64,000 bases of DNA from Stachybotrys elegans (Eukaryota; Ascomycota; Sordariomycetes; Hypocreales; Stachybotryaceae), in NCBI GenBank assembly GCA_020746835.1, contig JAGPNK010000004.1, forward strand, positions 1,674,001 to 1,738,000. The letters are read 5' to 3'. Below are positions 1-11,443 of the stretch, piece after piece. A program made the position numbers and the translations under genes. Within the stretch, counting starts at the first letter, position 1. Every line of letters starts with the position of its first letter. The notes beneath the pieces are model-generated. The model had not been told where the DNA came from. It searched no databases and saw nothing but the letters and a program-made list of their open reading frames with translations.

Positions 1-129
1 GTGATGGTCTTGACAGAACCGCTCATCAACTGCGTAGCTCCTACGATGGAAGCCACGGTGGAAGAAGTGAACCCTTCTACGACTTACATCCCGGTGTGCT
101 TTTTCGCAACGGCAGCCCTTGTGCATTAA
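1..129 (+). CDS. Possible 3' end of a gene entering from the left (partial)
   Basis: Frame 1 is open from the first base of the window to a TAA at 127-129, giving 42 codons without a stop. The composition looks protein-like, with mixed hydrophobic and acidic residues and a hydrophobic end containing CFFATAALVH. The start lies outside the window, so the product cannot be identified. A 42-codon open frame can occur by chance, so this is only a candidate. It could equally be untranslated or intergenic sequence. Confidence 0.25.
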   Translation: MMVLTEPLINCVAPTMEATVEEVNPSTTYIPVCFFATAALVH

Positions 130-358
130 TCTTGAGCATATTGAGAGCGGAATGGCGGAGTAAGCAGGCATATGGATAATTTGGAGTTGAGGACCTATCA
201 ATCCTAATATGTATAGATACACATGCACGAGACCAAGAAATAGAGACCCCCTGATGTTTGAGCAAATATGCAGAGTCAAGAATTAACCGGGAAGCGCCTG
301 GAAGCCACCAAATATACAGGAAGATGCCGCCGTGTATACACATGGTTATAGGAGCTGT

Positions 359-880
359 CTAGCCAATAAAAATTCCAGTCAATGTGCTGTGCACAGTTTG
401 TTGCAAAATATCGGCTCCTTGAAGTGCTGTGATCTGCGGCGCACGGGGGACAGGTGCATCACGGTCACCACCACTACCACTGCCGTCTGCTTCGGCATCA
501 CTGCAGACATAGGCGGTCTCGACAGTCGCGCGCCGGGCTGTAACGGTGGTGGTGTAGAAGACGACAGGCCCGGGGCCCAGGGGGAGGTGGTCCGTCTGCA
601 CAGCAACGCAGCTGCCGCATTCTACGGTAGCCGTCGAGGTGCGAGTCCTGGCGTACACCGTCTTGGTAGGGCCATTGGTGAGGCTGGGTAGGAGGACGAG
701 TGTTGATGTGCATCCGTCGTCGGGCGCGGCCGCGGCCGCAGCAGCCGGCGTGTCAGCGGCCTCGGCGGCGATGGCAGGGGTTGCGGTTGAGGTTGAGGTT
801 GAGCTGCTGGTCCCCTGAGCGAGGCCAAGGGAATAGGAGGTGGCCATAATGGCCAGGGTAGCAGGCAAGAAGGACTTCAT
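359..880 (-). CDS. Small secreted Ser/Thr/Ala-rich protein
   Basis: Single-exon gene for a 173-residue protein of unknown function. Residues 1-22 form a clear signal peptide: a Lys after Met, a hydrophobic core, then a likely cleavage near LAQ. A low-complexity Ser/Thr/Ala stretch follows to about residue 52, then a Thr-rich region with four cysteines (DGC, ECGSC, YVC). That layout suits an O-glycosylated extracellular or wall-associated protein. The start is supported by a TATA-like element about 85 bp upstream (961-970). The 3' end is plausible but could hide a short terminal intron. No enzymatic motif is visible. An effector or wall role would be speculation. Confidence 0.65.
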   Translation of the reverse strand: MKSFLPATLAIMATSYSLGLAQGTSSSTSTSTATPAIAAEAADTPAAAAAAAPDDGCTSTLVLLPSLTNGPTKTVYARTRTSTATVECGSCVAVQTDHLPLGPGPVVFYTTTVTARRATVETAYVCSDAEADGSGSGGDRDAPVPRAPQITALQGADILQQTVHSTLTGIFIG

Positions 881-960
881 GATGGCCGTTTCAGAACAAG
901 GTATTTTTTGTATTTTTCTTCTTTTCTTTTCTGTTGGAGTAGAGGACGGGGCTTCGAGGT

Positions 961-970
961 GCTTTATATA
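961..970 (-). promoter_or_regulatory. TATA box of the small secreted protein gene
   Basis: On the minus strand the sequence reads TATATAAAGC, about 85 bp upstream of the ATG at 880. This position and sequence fit a fungal TATA element. Nearby pyrimidine-rich DNA (about 905-935) would lie in the 5' leader. Confidence 0.5.
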
Positions 971-1400
971 TCAACATCAAATCCATGAATAAACCTTATT
1001 ACAAACGTTGACGGGCCATCAAAGCATATCAGAGAATGCAGCGTGTGATGATTCGAGTTGAAGCAAATGAGTGACGTGAGGGGGATTGTGATTCATAGGC
1101 TTAGGTTCGGCAGCAAAGTTTAAGATCCTTCGGCAGCAATGTCCCGATGGGCAAGGCATTAGTAGGTTTCATGGTTCAATATTCCTGACTCACATTAAGC
1201 CCTGGGACTTTGCTGATCATCAATTGACCCTGGGCCTGGGGCACAAAGACATCTGGACCCTGCCCTTCCCTCCCTGCGCTGCCCTGGCTATCACCCCCCA
1301 CACACGCATCGCCGAGCAGGACATGAGGTAAGTTTTTGCGTAGGAAATATGCTCCCCCTTGTTCGATCTTATTCTGGACTTTTCCTTCCTCATTCCACCC

Positions 1401-1430
1401 CTCTTCTTCTTCTTCTTCTTCTTCTTCTTT
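1401..1430. repeat. TTC trinucleotide microsatellite
   Basis: About nine to ten near-perfect copies of TTC lie within a longer pyrimidine-rich strand. Open frames crossing it (poly-Phe or poly-Lys) are artefacts of the repeat. Confidence 0.9.
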
Positions 1431-4065
1431 CTACTCGGTAGTATTCCTCCTTCCACTCCCTCGCCCCTTTTTAAAAATTGCTGGGTCCCCCTGGTGCTTC
1501 CTTTGATTTGCGTGCAGCTATACGCGTTTGGATCCGCCGCTGTAATGCCTTGTGCTATTCTTGTGATGATTGGCGACATTACGAAGGCTGTGTAGTATCA
1601 TGTCATGTACTTCTATGATTTCCTCGGCCGTAACGAGCCGACGATTCTCCAAGCCCTGTGGAGAGCACCTCCTGGTCATAAGCCGAGCAAAGCACCACAC
1701 AGCCCTCCTTTCCTGCCCGCTATCTACATCTAACTGCCTATGATAGAACTCTATCAAACCACTTGGCGTTGGCTCATCTGCCTCCTGTTACTACTGATGC
1801 AATACGCACGCCCCGTCGTAGCCTGACACATTGCCGATGGGCCGAGTATCAAGCGCTAGAGGTTGATAAAGTTGCGGCTGTGGCGCCGCGAATCTGACCG
1901 GAGGCCCTCGGATTTCGCTGACGGCTCTTGACAATGCAGTCATGACGGAATAAGTCCTAGTGCGCGCATATGAATGGTCAGAAATACTTGCACGCGGAGC
2001 GAGACGAGCCACCACGATCGCGGAGAATGCGGCTGGCTGATCCGTCTCTTGCGGCGCGCTGGCCAAAAGCTACCACGCTGATGGAGAATGTGACTCTAAC
2101 GCCACGAGGGGCAGGAACATCGTAGGTCAGGATGGCGGAGACCGATGTGAGCAAGTTAGGGAAAGGGGTATTTAGGAATATCCACTACCGTCATCAAGCC
2201 ATCAAGCCATCTACCTACTTGACGGGTCTCCCACATCATGATCCAAGCGCACGGATAGCACTCGGGGAGTAGAAGATTTGTTGGCAAACTTTGCAATGGC
2301 CGCGTGTAAGGGGAGATATGCCAGGGTGAGACAGTGTCTTGCAGAATTCGGCCCTACATCCAACCTTTGAAGCCTTTCATTCCACATACCCGTCTTACCG
2401 GAATGCTGACCCGGCGCCCTTGAGTAGCAACAGCCATAGCTGTTCCCTGCCGTGCTGCTTCTCAGATTGATCTCCTGCGCCCTGCAGAACTGCATGCATG
2501 GGTCGGAGGCATTACCCACAGGAATTAATGGTGAGAAGCTGCCGAGTTACGAACGCGCAGCTTTGCGTCGGGCAGTCTTTGTTTGGTCAGTCGGGTAATT
2601 CAAGCCCCGACCGCCGATTCTTTCTTATGCAGGCACTTTATCGTGGAGATGATACCCCATGCTGCTGCAGGAGTCCGAAGTCCGAAGTCTTCTAGCCGTT
2701 CTTGTCCGACTGCATCTGGAGGCAAACTGTGGAGTGAAAGGGGTTGCCAGGACTGTACTTCCCCTCTGACTATATCTTGGAACCATCATAACTTCAAAGC
2801 ATTCAGGGGGACGGCTTTCCCCGGAGCCGTGATATATGCACTGTATCATGGGCTAAATAAATCAATGCCAACAACACTAGAGCCTTTTTACAACAGGGCT
2901 ATGAACCTGCTCTGGTATATAGTAGTTGACGGGCTCCGACGGTTGAAAGTGTCAAGTTGAGCAACCCTCTCGGTATCCTCAAGGGGCTTTCCACGGACGG
3001 ATAACTTTGGACAGGACACTAGCATGGTAGCTGGGTAAACAGATCTAGCATGCGGTCACTGAAGGTTGGCAAGTCCTAGCTATTGTCTTTCCTTGCATCT
3101 CTTGGGAACAGGGCAGGCTGGTCACTCAGGATCCGTAGGGCCAACATCTTTCCCAAGCTTAGCCCTTGTAAGAAATGCCTTTTTGCATCCCAACAGTTCC
3201 AGATGCTCGTTGATGTAAGCGGTTTGCTATACTGCCATTTCCTAGTCATCACATCTTTTACACCGCTACTTATACACATTATCTGCATGAAACTGATGCT
3301 AATTTATCGACCTAGGCGAAATACTGTATCTCGGGGCACCTTCCAAGCAGATTCCGTCATTTTGACACAAATTGTGGAACTGGAATATCATAACGACCTA
3401 AGCCATGTAAGTCAGAGAAGAGCATTGTGGGCTCATAGCTGGATGGTAAGAAAATCAACATATTCTTACTTTCCATGCAGAGAGGAGGAGACTTGCGGCT
3501 GTTTTGTATTGAGGCTTCATGATTCCTTGTTACTAAATCGTAGGCAACTTCATAATATTAACAAGGACAAAACAAGAGACCTAATACTCTAAGCCTCCTT
3601 TCTATCCTCGAAGCAACCAACTTTGTGCTGGATGACATAACTCGACTGATACAGGCAACAACGCGGCTAAGACCAGTTGCGTGTTGACAACGAGAGCCCA
3701 AGCCTTACCTCACCCGAGTAGGAGCCTCTCGAAACTAATATGTATTGGTATTTCTTGCTTTGGCGTCTCATTTCTTGTGTTGCATATTCGTCGGTTATGC
3801 CTGGATGCAGGTTAAATTCGAAACCGGGTCTTGCCACAGTACCCGCACTTTCACTCAATTAATTACACTCTTGCGTCGAGGAGTAGATATAGCCACGTGA
3901 GTGCTTGTTGGTATTGTCCTTGCTCAACTACGTGGCGCCGGAATTGGCGTGCTTGGCCATGACCAACTGTTGTCGTCCTTGACCGAAGAAGGCACCGACT
4001 GGTGAAGAGCTATCGGCTGCATTTTCAGGCAATAGCTATCACCTGATGACTTGGTTCCGTCATGG

Positions 4066-5433
4066 CTAGATCTTTTTCGCAACCTTTTGGCCTGCCCTTA
4101 GCCGTGCCATAAGTGCGAAAGCGGCGGAGAGCATGGCAGTTCCGCCTGCATAGAATATAGCCGGCCTGTAGGGGCCAATTGACGATGCTCTGTCGGCGCC
4201 TGTCGCATCAATCAGAAAACCAGCAATTGGGTTTCCAAGTAGTAGCCCAGGCGCCCATCCCGTGAGTGCGATGCTCATTCCTCCCGCTGCACGTTGCTGG
4301 CCGACGTGTCTGCTTATAGCCGTGGGCAGGGCAACGAAGAAGGCCCCATTTGCGATGCCATTGAAGATGGCGAAGACCAAAAGAATGGCCAGTGAAGAGG
4401 CAACAGACCATACCGCCATCATGGTGATGGCATTGAGCAGCATCGTCAGAAGAAGCGTGTTCATTGAGCCGAGTTTATCACAGGCAAAGCCTGATGCAAG
4501 GCGACCTATTGCCATGCAGGCGTTGAAGCAGGCCACCACGCCAGCCGAGACAGAACTGGAAAGCCCTATTGAGCTGGCAACATAGGGGAGGAAGAAGGGC
4601 GGTGCGTAGATTGCAAAGACTCCAAGCACTCCCGTTGTGAAGAGACAACAGAAGGCAACATCCTTGAACAGAGACCAATCGATGATGAAACTGCTGTCCG
4701 GCTGGAGCCTCTCCTTAATCAAGAGTGCTGCTGGAATCCCGGTTGCCAGCGAAGCAAAGCCCATGATTCGAAACGTCCAGGCAACCCCAAGGCTGTCCGT
4801 GAGATATCCAGTGACGATAGCCATGACGGTCGCTCCAATACCTCCTCCCAGCTTCACGACTCCATTGGCAGTCCCCAGTCTCTTATCGAACCATTGCACG
4901 GGCAAGCTATTACTCATGGCATACATCAGACTAACGCTGAGACCATACAAGAACCCGCATGCGATGAACATGCCCGGCACACTGTGAACAGCGAACCCAC
5001 TGGCAACATTGCCGACTCCATACAAAACGATGCCGAGTAGGCTGGCCCAACGAGCGCCAATGACGCGAGCGACTTGGACAGCAGCGATGCCGAGAGCGAG
5101 GGACAGGGAGATGCCTAGTGAGCCGATGAAGGACAGGATACTAGAGTTGGAGTTGCTGAGAGTCGTGCGCAGGAGGGCGATCTGGAGGATGCCCCAAGGC
5201 CCGGTCCAGGCATTTAGCCAGAATGTTTGGACGAAGCAAGAAAACACCACTACCCAACCGTACCCTCCATCTGGCACGGGCTCGGCGGTGCTGCTCGGCG
5301 GGAAGGTCGGCGTGCTTTCGACGTCCATCTCCCGGTTTTGCGACGGGGCATCCGTAGACGCAACATGTTCTGGACGGGGTTGCCCAAATGCAGTCGCAGT
5401 CTCGATTTTTTGCGAATAATTCGTTGCTGCCAT
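4066..5433 (-). CDS. MFS transporter of the monocarboxylate (MCT) type
   Basis: Single-exon gene for a 455-residue plasma-membrane-type transporter. After a hydrophilic 50-residue N-terminus comes the MCT family signature DGGYGWVVV at about residues 55-63, which opens transmembrane segment 1. About twelve hydrophobic segments follow, split by a central loop near residues 230-245 (KERLQPDSS). Length and signature fit fungal Mch/Esbp6-like members, which resemble animal monocarboxylate permeases. The true substrate of fungal members is often not a monocarboxylate, so it is left open. The first ATG of the open frame gives the expected N-terminal length. The gene stands alone, with no biosynthetic neighbours to suggest a substrate. 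Confidence 0.9.
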   Translation of the reverse strand: MAATNYSQKIETATAFGQPRPEHVASTDAPSQNREMDVESTPTFPPSSTAEPVPDGGYGWVVVFSCFVQTFWLNAWTGPWGILQIALLRTTLSNSNSSILSFIGSLGISLSLALGIAAVQVARVIGARWASLLGIVLYGVGNVASGFAVHSVPGMFIACGFLYGLSVSLMYAMSNSLPVQWFDKRLGTANGVVKLGGGIGATVMAIVTGYLTDSLGVAWTFRIMGFASLATGIPAALLIKERLQPDSSFIIDWSLFKDVAFCCLFTTGVLGVFAIYAPPFFLPYVASSIGLSSSVSAGVVACFNACMAIGRLASGFACDKLGSMNTLLLTMLLNAITMMAVWSVASSLAILLVFAIFNGIANGAFFVALPTAISRHVGQQRAAGGMSIALTGWAPGLLLGNPIAGFLIDATGADRASSIGPYRPAIFYAGGTAMLSAAFALMARLRAGQKVAKKI

Positions 5434-5903
5434 GATGGTGGTTGTTTCGCGTGTAAGTGAAGTTAGGAACCGCAGTTAAACGGAGGACGAGAAGGCGGAC
5501 AACCTCTGGCCCCCAATGCGGAGGAGCCGGGAATCAATTGCGCCTTTCATGCCGAAAAGGAAAGCCAATACGTCAAGCGCGCCGTTTGCCTTGGCATGGC
5601 GGGGAGAGGGACGACTGCTCGGCATTCAACATCCAGGCGTTGGGGATCGCGGAGAAGATTGTTATGATTGCTTTTAGTTATAACTGCATTCGGTTCTGAC
5701 CAGGTTCGATGGGCATGGTAAGTTTCTCATTCCCGGGCGGACGTAATAAATACTGTAGAAATCCCAGCCTCTCCAGGACAGGACAGTCACGATGAACTGG
5801 ACAATCGCAATGACTTGCCCAAAGCAGTCACATGGAAGATATACCTGGCAAAAGACGACGAACATACATGTCGTGATGTCATTAGGCTGTCTTGTATTCC
5901 ATT
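5434..5903. other. Intergenic, MFS transporter upstream / DUF1308 downstream
   Basis: About 470 bp between two minus-strand genes. It must hold the 3' end of the DUF1308 gene and the promoter of the MFS transporter. No recognisable gene or strong motif was seen. Confidence 0.5.
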
Positions 5904-7448
5904 TCATTGCTCTGCTGACGAACTCGACCGAGGAGTCGCGTTTGCCGAGAGCAGGTTCCTCGTCACGTCGACCCGGAAGATGGAGGGCCCAACCTCGTCC
6001 TCGGCATGCCGGTTGGCCTCGATCAGCGTGCGCAGGTGGCCGCGCACCTCCTTGTTCGACGTCACCGTCACGACCTTGGCCGCCCATCCGTACATGTACA
6101 TGCTCAGCTTGGCGCTCTTCATGGTTGTGCTTCGGGCCACGTCGAGGGCGACACGCGGCAGGCGGTTCTCCTCGACGCAGCGCTGCACCGTGGCCTCGTC
6201 CCAGTACTCGTCCCAGAGCACCTTGACTGGGAACTGCACGTCGTCGGGGAATTCGTAGCACGATAGCTCGGCGAATCGTTTCCGTGCTGCCGCCGGGGAT
6301 ACTGCGTCGTCCTCTGGGTCCCTGGCTACCAGGAGCCTCCCGCGCTCGCGCTCCGCCTCTGTCCCCACGGTTCGGAGCACTTCATGGAGGTGCTCTGCTG
6401 CCTGCCTTGTGCAGACGAGCGTCTTGTTCTTGAGGACGTAGTAGAGTGTCCGGGCCATGAGTCCGCCATGCCGCTGCTCCTCTATGATCTGTGCCTGCGT
6501 TGAAGATTCCTGCCAGGGCTTCGGCTCCAGCTTGCAGTGGGTAAGGTCCGATATCAAGTCCACCAGGATGGGATTATCTAGGTTCAAGACTTGTGATAGG
6601 GATGCGAGCTTGTCGCCAACCAGGTTCTCGATGGCGACGTCGAGAGCAAGCGGCGGCGTTGTCAACCAGGGCCCGTCTCTGAACTCGAGTAGAATCTCGA
6701 CCATAGGGTCCATGCGACGGATCTGGTCCAGGAATATCCGAACATCGTTGTTCTCCTGGCTGCTGATGTTGGGGAGAATGAGGCGTACCCGCGGAATGCG
6801 GTATTCATAGCGATTCATCTTGGCAGCCGCCACGAGCTTTCTGACCTGCTTCGCCAGCTGAACGTCCTCCCACTCATCGGAGCTCACCGCGTCGCCCAGT
6901 TCATAGTCACCCCATGACCAGCCCGAGTCCGTCATCTGCCGCACAAGACGTGCAGGCTGGACGAAGCGAATGTCTATCCACTCGTGGCCGCCTTGGACCA
7001 CGGCCACCTTGACCTTGGCCTGCGCCCGGAAAAGCTGGTTCAGGGCACTCCTCTGCCGACCGCTTGCGCCATGCTCGTCGACTTTTTGCCTGCGTTCTTC
7101 CTTGGAGGAGCCGGCGAAGGACTGTTCGATAGCGACGAGATCGCGTGACTTCTTGATCATGTCCCAGTGCACAAAGGCATGGTCGATCTCAACGGCTGAT
7201 GACATGACATCCTTGTGGATCTTGTCTAGGGAGTCCTGGGATAGAGTGGCATCGGATAGCTGGCCGAGCCAAGATTGCAGCGCATCACGTTCCTTGACGA
7301 CGGACCGGAGGAACGGGCGAAGACCCCCTGGAAGCGGACGGGGGAAGGGCAGTTCAGGCTTGGATTCAATGCACTTGATCAAGGCTTCCAGCTCCGACAC
7401 GATTGACCCTGCTTTGTCCAGGCATTCGCGACAGGTGGAGGCGGCCAT
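5904..7448 (-). CDS. DUF1308 (UPF0415/C7orf25-like) protein
   Basis: Single-exon gene for a 514-residue soluble protein, with no signal peptide or membrane segment. The N-terminal 100 residues look helical. The middle holds the family-like block around residues 160-190 (WIDIRFVQPARLVRQ, then SGWSWGDYE). The C-terminal part, after about residue 260, is the DUF1308 region, with conserved patches such as NLVGDKLASL, DNPILVDLISDLT and a run near residues 340-355 (ARTLYYVLKNKTLVCT). The family is found across eukaryotes and has no firmly known function. The assignment rests on recognition of these blocks and would be settled by a Pfam search. The start is the first ATG in frame, close to the conserved helical N-terminus. 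Confidence 0.8.
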   Translation of the reverse strand: MAASTCRECLDKAGSIVSELEALIKCIESKPELPFPRPLPGGLRPFLRSVVKERDALQSWLGQLSDATLSQDSLDKIHKDVMSSAVEIDHAFVHWDMIKKSRDLVAIEQSFAGSSKEERRQKVDEHGASGRQRSALNQLFRAQAKVKVAVVQGGHEWIDIRFVQPARLVRQMTDSGWSWGDYELGDAVSSDEWEDVQLAKQVRKLVAAAKMNRYEYRIPRVRLILPNISSQENNDVRIFLDQIRRMDPMVEILLEFRDGPWLTTPPLALDVAIENLVGDKLASLSQVLNLDNPILVDLISDLTHCKLEPKPWQESSTQAQIIEEQRHGGLMARTLYYVLKNKTLVCTRQAAEHLHEVLRTVGTEAERERGRLLVARDPEDDAVSPAAARKRFAELSCYEFPDDVQFPVKVLWDEYWDEATVQRCVEENRLPRVALDVARSTTMKSAKLSMYMYGWAAKVVTVTSNKEVRGHLRTLIEANRHAEDEVGPSIFRVDVTRNLLSANATPRSSSSAEQ

Positions 7449-8034
7449 GTCTCCCGTTGCGCTGGTATATTATGCGGTTTCCCCCCATGACCAACAGGCA
7501 GAAAAGTCGACGTGTAAAAATGAGATGAGAGTTTTTGCAGTGGAGTTGCAAGATTCTGACGGTAGATTTGACCTTGCGTTATTCTTCGGGCTGATCCCTA
7601 GTCTTCTCACACCTCATATGTGACTCGGAATTTTCCCCTGATAACTGTATTTTCTTTTAATCGTAGCCCCAAAACGCCAACTGCTGCTGGCAGACACATG
7701 AATGGTTTGCCGCCATGACTCAAAGATGATTTCCAGGTAGCAAACTTGTGTAGGTATAGGGTAGGCATCACTAAGAAGAGTATAACCACCAAGTCGAGGC
7801 AGCAGCAGCAAAGCATCTAAAAGTAGTCAGGACCGACGGCTAGCAGACTGGCCTCAATGTGTGTATGTACCCCGTTCGTCGGCCTATCCTTCTGGTTCTC
7901 AATAGTCATATACGTTTAATTTCAGTTTCTATGCTTGCTATCCACACCTGCAGTTAGACGTGACTGACCCTTGTATGTCATCTTTGCGCCTTGGGGATGA
8001 ATCGTATTATTTATTACCTATCCGCTGACATAGC
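7449..8034. other. Intergenic, DUF1308 gene upstream / invertase downstream
   Basis: 586 bp between two minus-strand genes. It contains the DUF1308 promoter and the invertase 3' region. No gene or clear motif was seen. Confidence 0.5.
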
Positions 8035-9832
8035 TCAGGCATGGTCGAACATGTTTCTTACTTTGATAGACCCTGTATCCGGATTCGTAACGTTGCCAAG
8101 TACCAGCCCATCCTCATCCTCTTGATCTGCCCAGGCGCTCTCCAGGGCGTTCACGCGCACGCTCGCCTCCATGCCCTCGGGGAAGTTGGCAGCACCCAGC
8201 ACAAGAAGCGTCAGAGGCTGCGTGGAGTAGAAGACGTTGGTGGCGCTCTCAACGCCGCCATCAATAAAGACCTCGAGCATGGATCGATCAATGACGCCGC
8301 TCATGGACCATGATGAATCGTCGCGCAGCGAGTTTGTCGAGAACTTGTCCGTGAAGAAGACGTTGTCAAAGCCGCGCGCACCGCCACGGTTGATGAAGAA
8401 GGGCGTGTCGCCGCCAAAGTAGTAGCCACCGCTAACGTACTCCCCGGTGAGAGGCGACAGGAAGGTAAAGTTCAAGGTGGACGTTGCGGGCACCCCGGTC
8501 TCCGGGATCCCCGTCACATTGACCTCCCAGTAGAGAGCGTTGGAGGCGACCTGCGAGTAGTCTACGGAAAGCGTGGCGTTGGCGAAGCTGTCGTTGGAAG
8601 CGATCACGTTGCCCATGACGGGGCTCATGTCGTACGGCTGCGTGACAAGCTTCCAGCCAAGGCGGTCCACCTGCGTCAGATACGTCTGACGGGGCAGGCT
8701 CATAGCGCTTCGCCACTGCTCTTCAGCCGTGGGGACTACCTGAGTATACTGCCAGTTGGAGGCCCATGCGATGAAGACTGGGTACTCCTCCTCGGGGACG
8801 CCATAGAAGAATTGTCCCGCATAGTTGTCCTTGCCAAAGTCGGCGATGCGCGCTGCTGCGTCGAACGCTTCGAAATGTGTACCGTTGAAGGTTCCCGGGT
8901 AGTACTCGCTGATGGAGCCTCCGAGGGGCGCGCCGGGGTTGATGCTGATGAACATGGCCCAGACATCTTCCTGCCTCTCGCCGGATTCGTCAACGTAGGG
9001 CAGAGATACCAGGTTGGGGCATTCGTATTGGAGACCCAGGAGGCCATGGTAGCTAAAGTTGCTCTGTGGCGTCCAGTCAATCAGGTTAGGCGAGGTGAAG
9101 ATGCCAATGGCAAACTCTTGAGCGTATGCAATGACCATGACCCAGTGATCCTCGTACCATATGACCTTGGGGTCACGGAACTGGCTGGAGTTGCTGGGAA
9201 TGACAGGATTTCCCTCGTAGGGGATGAAGGTGTAGCCATCGTCATACGAGTAGGCAATAGCCTGGGTCTGGGGACCAGGCTGGCCATCAGGATACTCGGC
9301 CAGAGTCTGTGAAGTTGTCAGCATCAATATCCCTGGTTCAATCTTTTGGGGGAGAGGGCGAAGTGATGCGGCTTACATAGATGGCGACAACACCGTTGTC
9401 CTGGTTGGGGAAGAAACCCGAGGTGTTGTTGGTATCGACGACCACACTGCCAGAGAAGACAAAGACGTCCTCAGCCGGGGGGAAGATGGCAATGGGCTGG
9501 TTCACCCAATGGTAAAGGTCATCCGAGGTGGCATGGCCCCAATGCTGGTTGCCAGCTACATAGTCAGTTGGGTTGTACTGGTAGTACATGTGCCAGGTGC
9601 CGTTGCTGTCGACAAAGAGGCCATTGGGGTCGTTCATGAAGTACTTGGGGACTGAGAAGTGGACCTGGGGCCGATAGCGGCCAGCATAATTGCCGGCGAC
9701 GGGCGTTCCCGTCGGTACATCGGGGTTGGCATACGTCGTTGACGTTGCTGTCGAATTAGCCGAGACGCTGGAGCTCTGGGCCGTGGTGAGCCCGAGCAGC
9801 GTCAGGGCAAATGCGAGTCGAGAGAGGGACAT
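8035..9832 (-). CDS. Secreted GH32 beta-fructofuranosidase (invertase/inulinase)
   Basis: Two exons, 9832-9377 and 9306-8035, flank a 70-bp intron (GTAAGC donor, TTCACAG acceptor) and encode 575 residues. The enzyme hydrolyses beta-fructosides such as sucrose or inulin outside the cell. Residues 1-19 are a signal peptide. The five-bladed propeller carries the three GH32 catalytic acids: the nucleophile Asp68 in FMNDPNG, the transition-state Asp197 in FRDPK, and the acid/base Glu247 in YECPNL. A C-terminal beta-sandwich follows, with several N-glycosylation sites (NxS/T). Length matches extracellular fungal members. Sequence alone does not separate sucrose from inulin preference. A TATA element lies at 9915-9923, suiting a regulated gene. 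The neighbouring genes are unrelated. Confidence 0.95.
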
Positions 9833-9914
9833 GATGGTGAACCGTAGGGATGGAATTGAGTCTTCTGGGGCTCGATCTCGTCTTCACATCCGAGCCATGA
9901 GATCCGGGGAGGCG

Positions 9915-9923
9915 TACTTATAG
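9915..9923 (-). promoter_or_regulatory. TATA box of the GH32 gene
   Basis: The minus strand reads CTATAAGTA, about 85 bp upstream of the invertase ATG at 9832. Distance and sequence are those expected of a fungal TATA box. Confidence 0.5.
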
Positions 9924-11443
9924 ACATGGGAGAGCGGTCCCTCTGCGGGGAAACAAGATTTAGCATCACCACGGACGATCTCATGATGCCGGCCCCGTCC
10001 ATGTTCTCCATGTCAAAATCTTGGTTCTCGGTCTTATAGCGGGCTATTCGAGTTTTTCCAACCCACACGGCGAGCTTGCCAAGCGCGGTAGCTGAAGGAA
10101 AAGGAGGAGGAGCATGTCATATCATGAAGTTGGTGGCGCTGTGATTTCTGCCCATTGGCGGGAAGGATCAATTTGGCCGAGGAGTAGGAGTGCGAGAGAA
10201 ATAACCGACTACTAGTATGAGTCGAGGGCAGATGCTCCGGGCCTGAGAACCTGGCTGGTTGCACAAAGGATGGTGTTGAAGAAAAAAAAAAAAGCGCTGG
10301 GTTGGTGCACAGAAAACGGCCGACGTAGAACCAGAACCAGGCCAGAACGAGGATGGTTCTGCATTACCCCAGGTTGCCCCGAGACCATTGCAACTCCCGG
10401 CCTGCAAGCGTCGGTCAGATCAGGCATGGTGTGCATAATGGCAATGAGCTTGGCTCTGGAAACCCATGGTCTGTCATCGGTCCGAGAGAAGATTCTTGCA
10501 TACGGCAGAAGCCGTGGCTGCAATTTTGGAGCAATTGTTAATGCCTCTTGACTAGCAGATACGTGGTACACGCACTGATTCTCCACGAGTACCATTTCCC
10601 CAGAAATTGCGTCCCGACTTTCTGCGTGTACTCTTCGTGCTGTCTACCTACCAAAGTATGATGATGACGGCACGACTCCACACGCGCGTTTGTTGAACAC
10701 TGTTGATAAAGACCAATCCCGGAATCTACAGCACAATAGAGCAACATACCGCAATGCGCATTTATATATATTTTTTTCTCTCTCCCTCTTTTCCTCCCTT
10801 CCCGTGTAGCTCACGTTTGTTGTGCGGCAAATGCAATGCTGGGAGCTTCGCGCAAGACGCATGCATGCATCACAAAGCTGGCTACCTACTTAGCTTAAGG
10901 GAGAAGTAGACTGTAATGCATAACTTTTATCCCATTGAACCACTAATTGTCTGCAGCCCAAGTCATTGGTTACTATTCTGTCTGACACTCACGTGCGCCG
11001 CCCAAGAAACCATGTCGCATCTGCCCCACTCGTCGTCGTGCCTGATGTGGCTGTCCATCGTTGCTGTGCCAACTCCCGTTTTGTTTGTATCCCACCATGA
11101 GGACGGCAGGCGCCTCCCTCGACCCTTCAAGCCTTCATCCAGCCTTCACGCATTCGCCCCGCCTCATTTCTTCCTAGCACACATCTGAAAGCTAAGCTAC
11201 CTACCAATTCATCATTTGCCGAGCTTGAGCTCATCGTCGAAGCAATTCATCATTCAAGCTACGCTCGTCACGAGCTTCGCATCGTTCAGAAACTGCCTTT
11301 AGCATTGCCTAGCCTCCCTTTATCTCGCGGCGCAGAGCGTCGTCATCAGCTCTCCTCTTCGGATCGTCTGGAAGCCTCAACAGCATACCAGTCGCTTCTT
11401 GAATTGCGTCGCTGCATTCCGGCCTCGCCGTCCGTTGCCCAGA
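9924..11443. other. Shared divergent upstream region, invertase / chitin synthase
   Basis: About 1.5 kb between the invertase (-) and chitin synthase (+) starts. The second half is pyrimidine-rich with CT runs (about 10775-10800), typical of fungal 5' leaders and promoters. A poly-A run lies at 10279-10291. No gene was recognised. Short open frames here lack motifs. Confidence 0.5.

Larger units (their letters stand above)
881..4065. other. Gene-poor stretch of about 3.2 kb
   Basis: No convincing gene is seen. The open frames here are short, lack family motifs and read like chance translations. The stretch contains the promoter of the secreted protein gene, a TTC trinucleotide run at 1401-1430, and a noticeably AT-richer part at about 2900-3860. 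It may be accessory or decayed DNA. No transposon ends or long repeats could be recognised by eye. Confidence 0.5.

Noticed and set aside
1220..1595. Open frames on both strands with poly-Lys or poly-Phe
   Set aside because: They are created by the TTC microsatellite at 1401-1430 and have no other protein-like features.
3083..3592. 169-codon plus-strand open frame
   Set aside because: Lies in AT-rich DNA, has an irregular residue composition and no motif or splice context. Judged a chance open frame.
3805..3835. TTCGAAA resembling a tRNA B-box
   Set aside because: Flanking bases do not form a T-stem and no A-box or terminator is in place.
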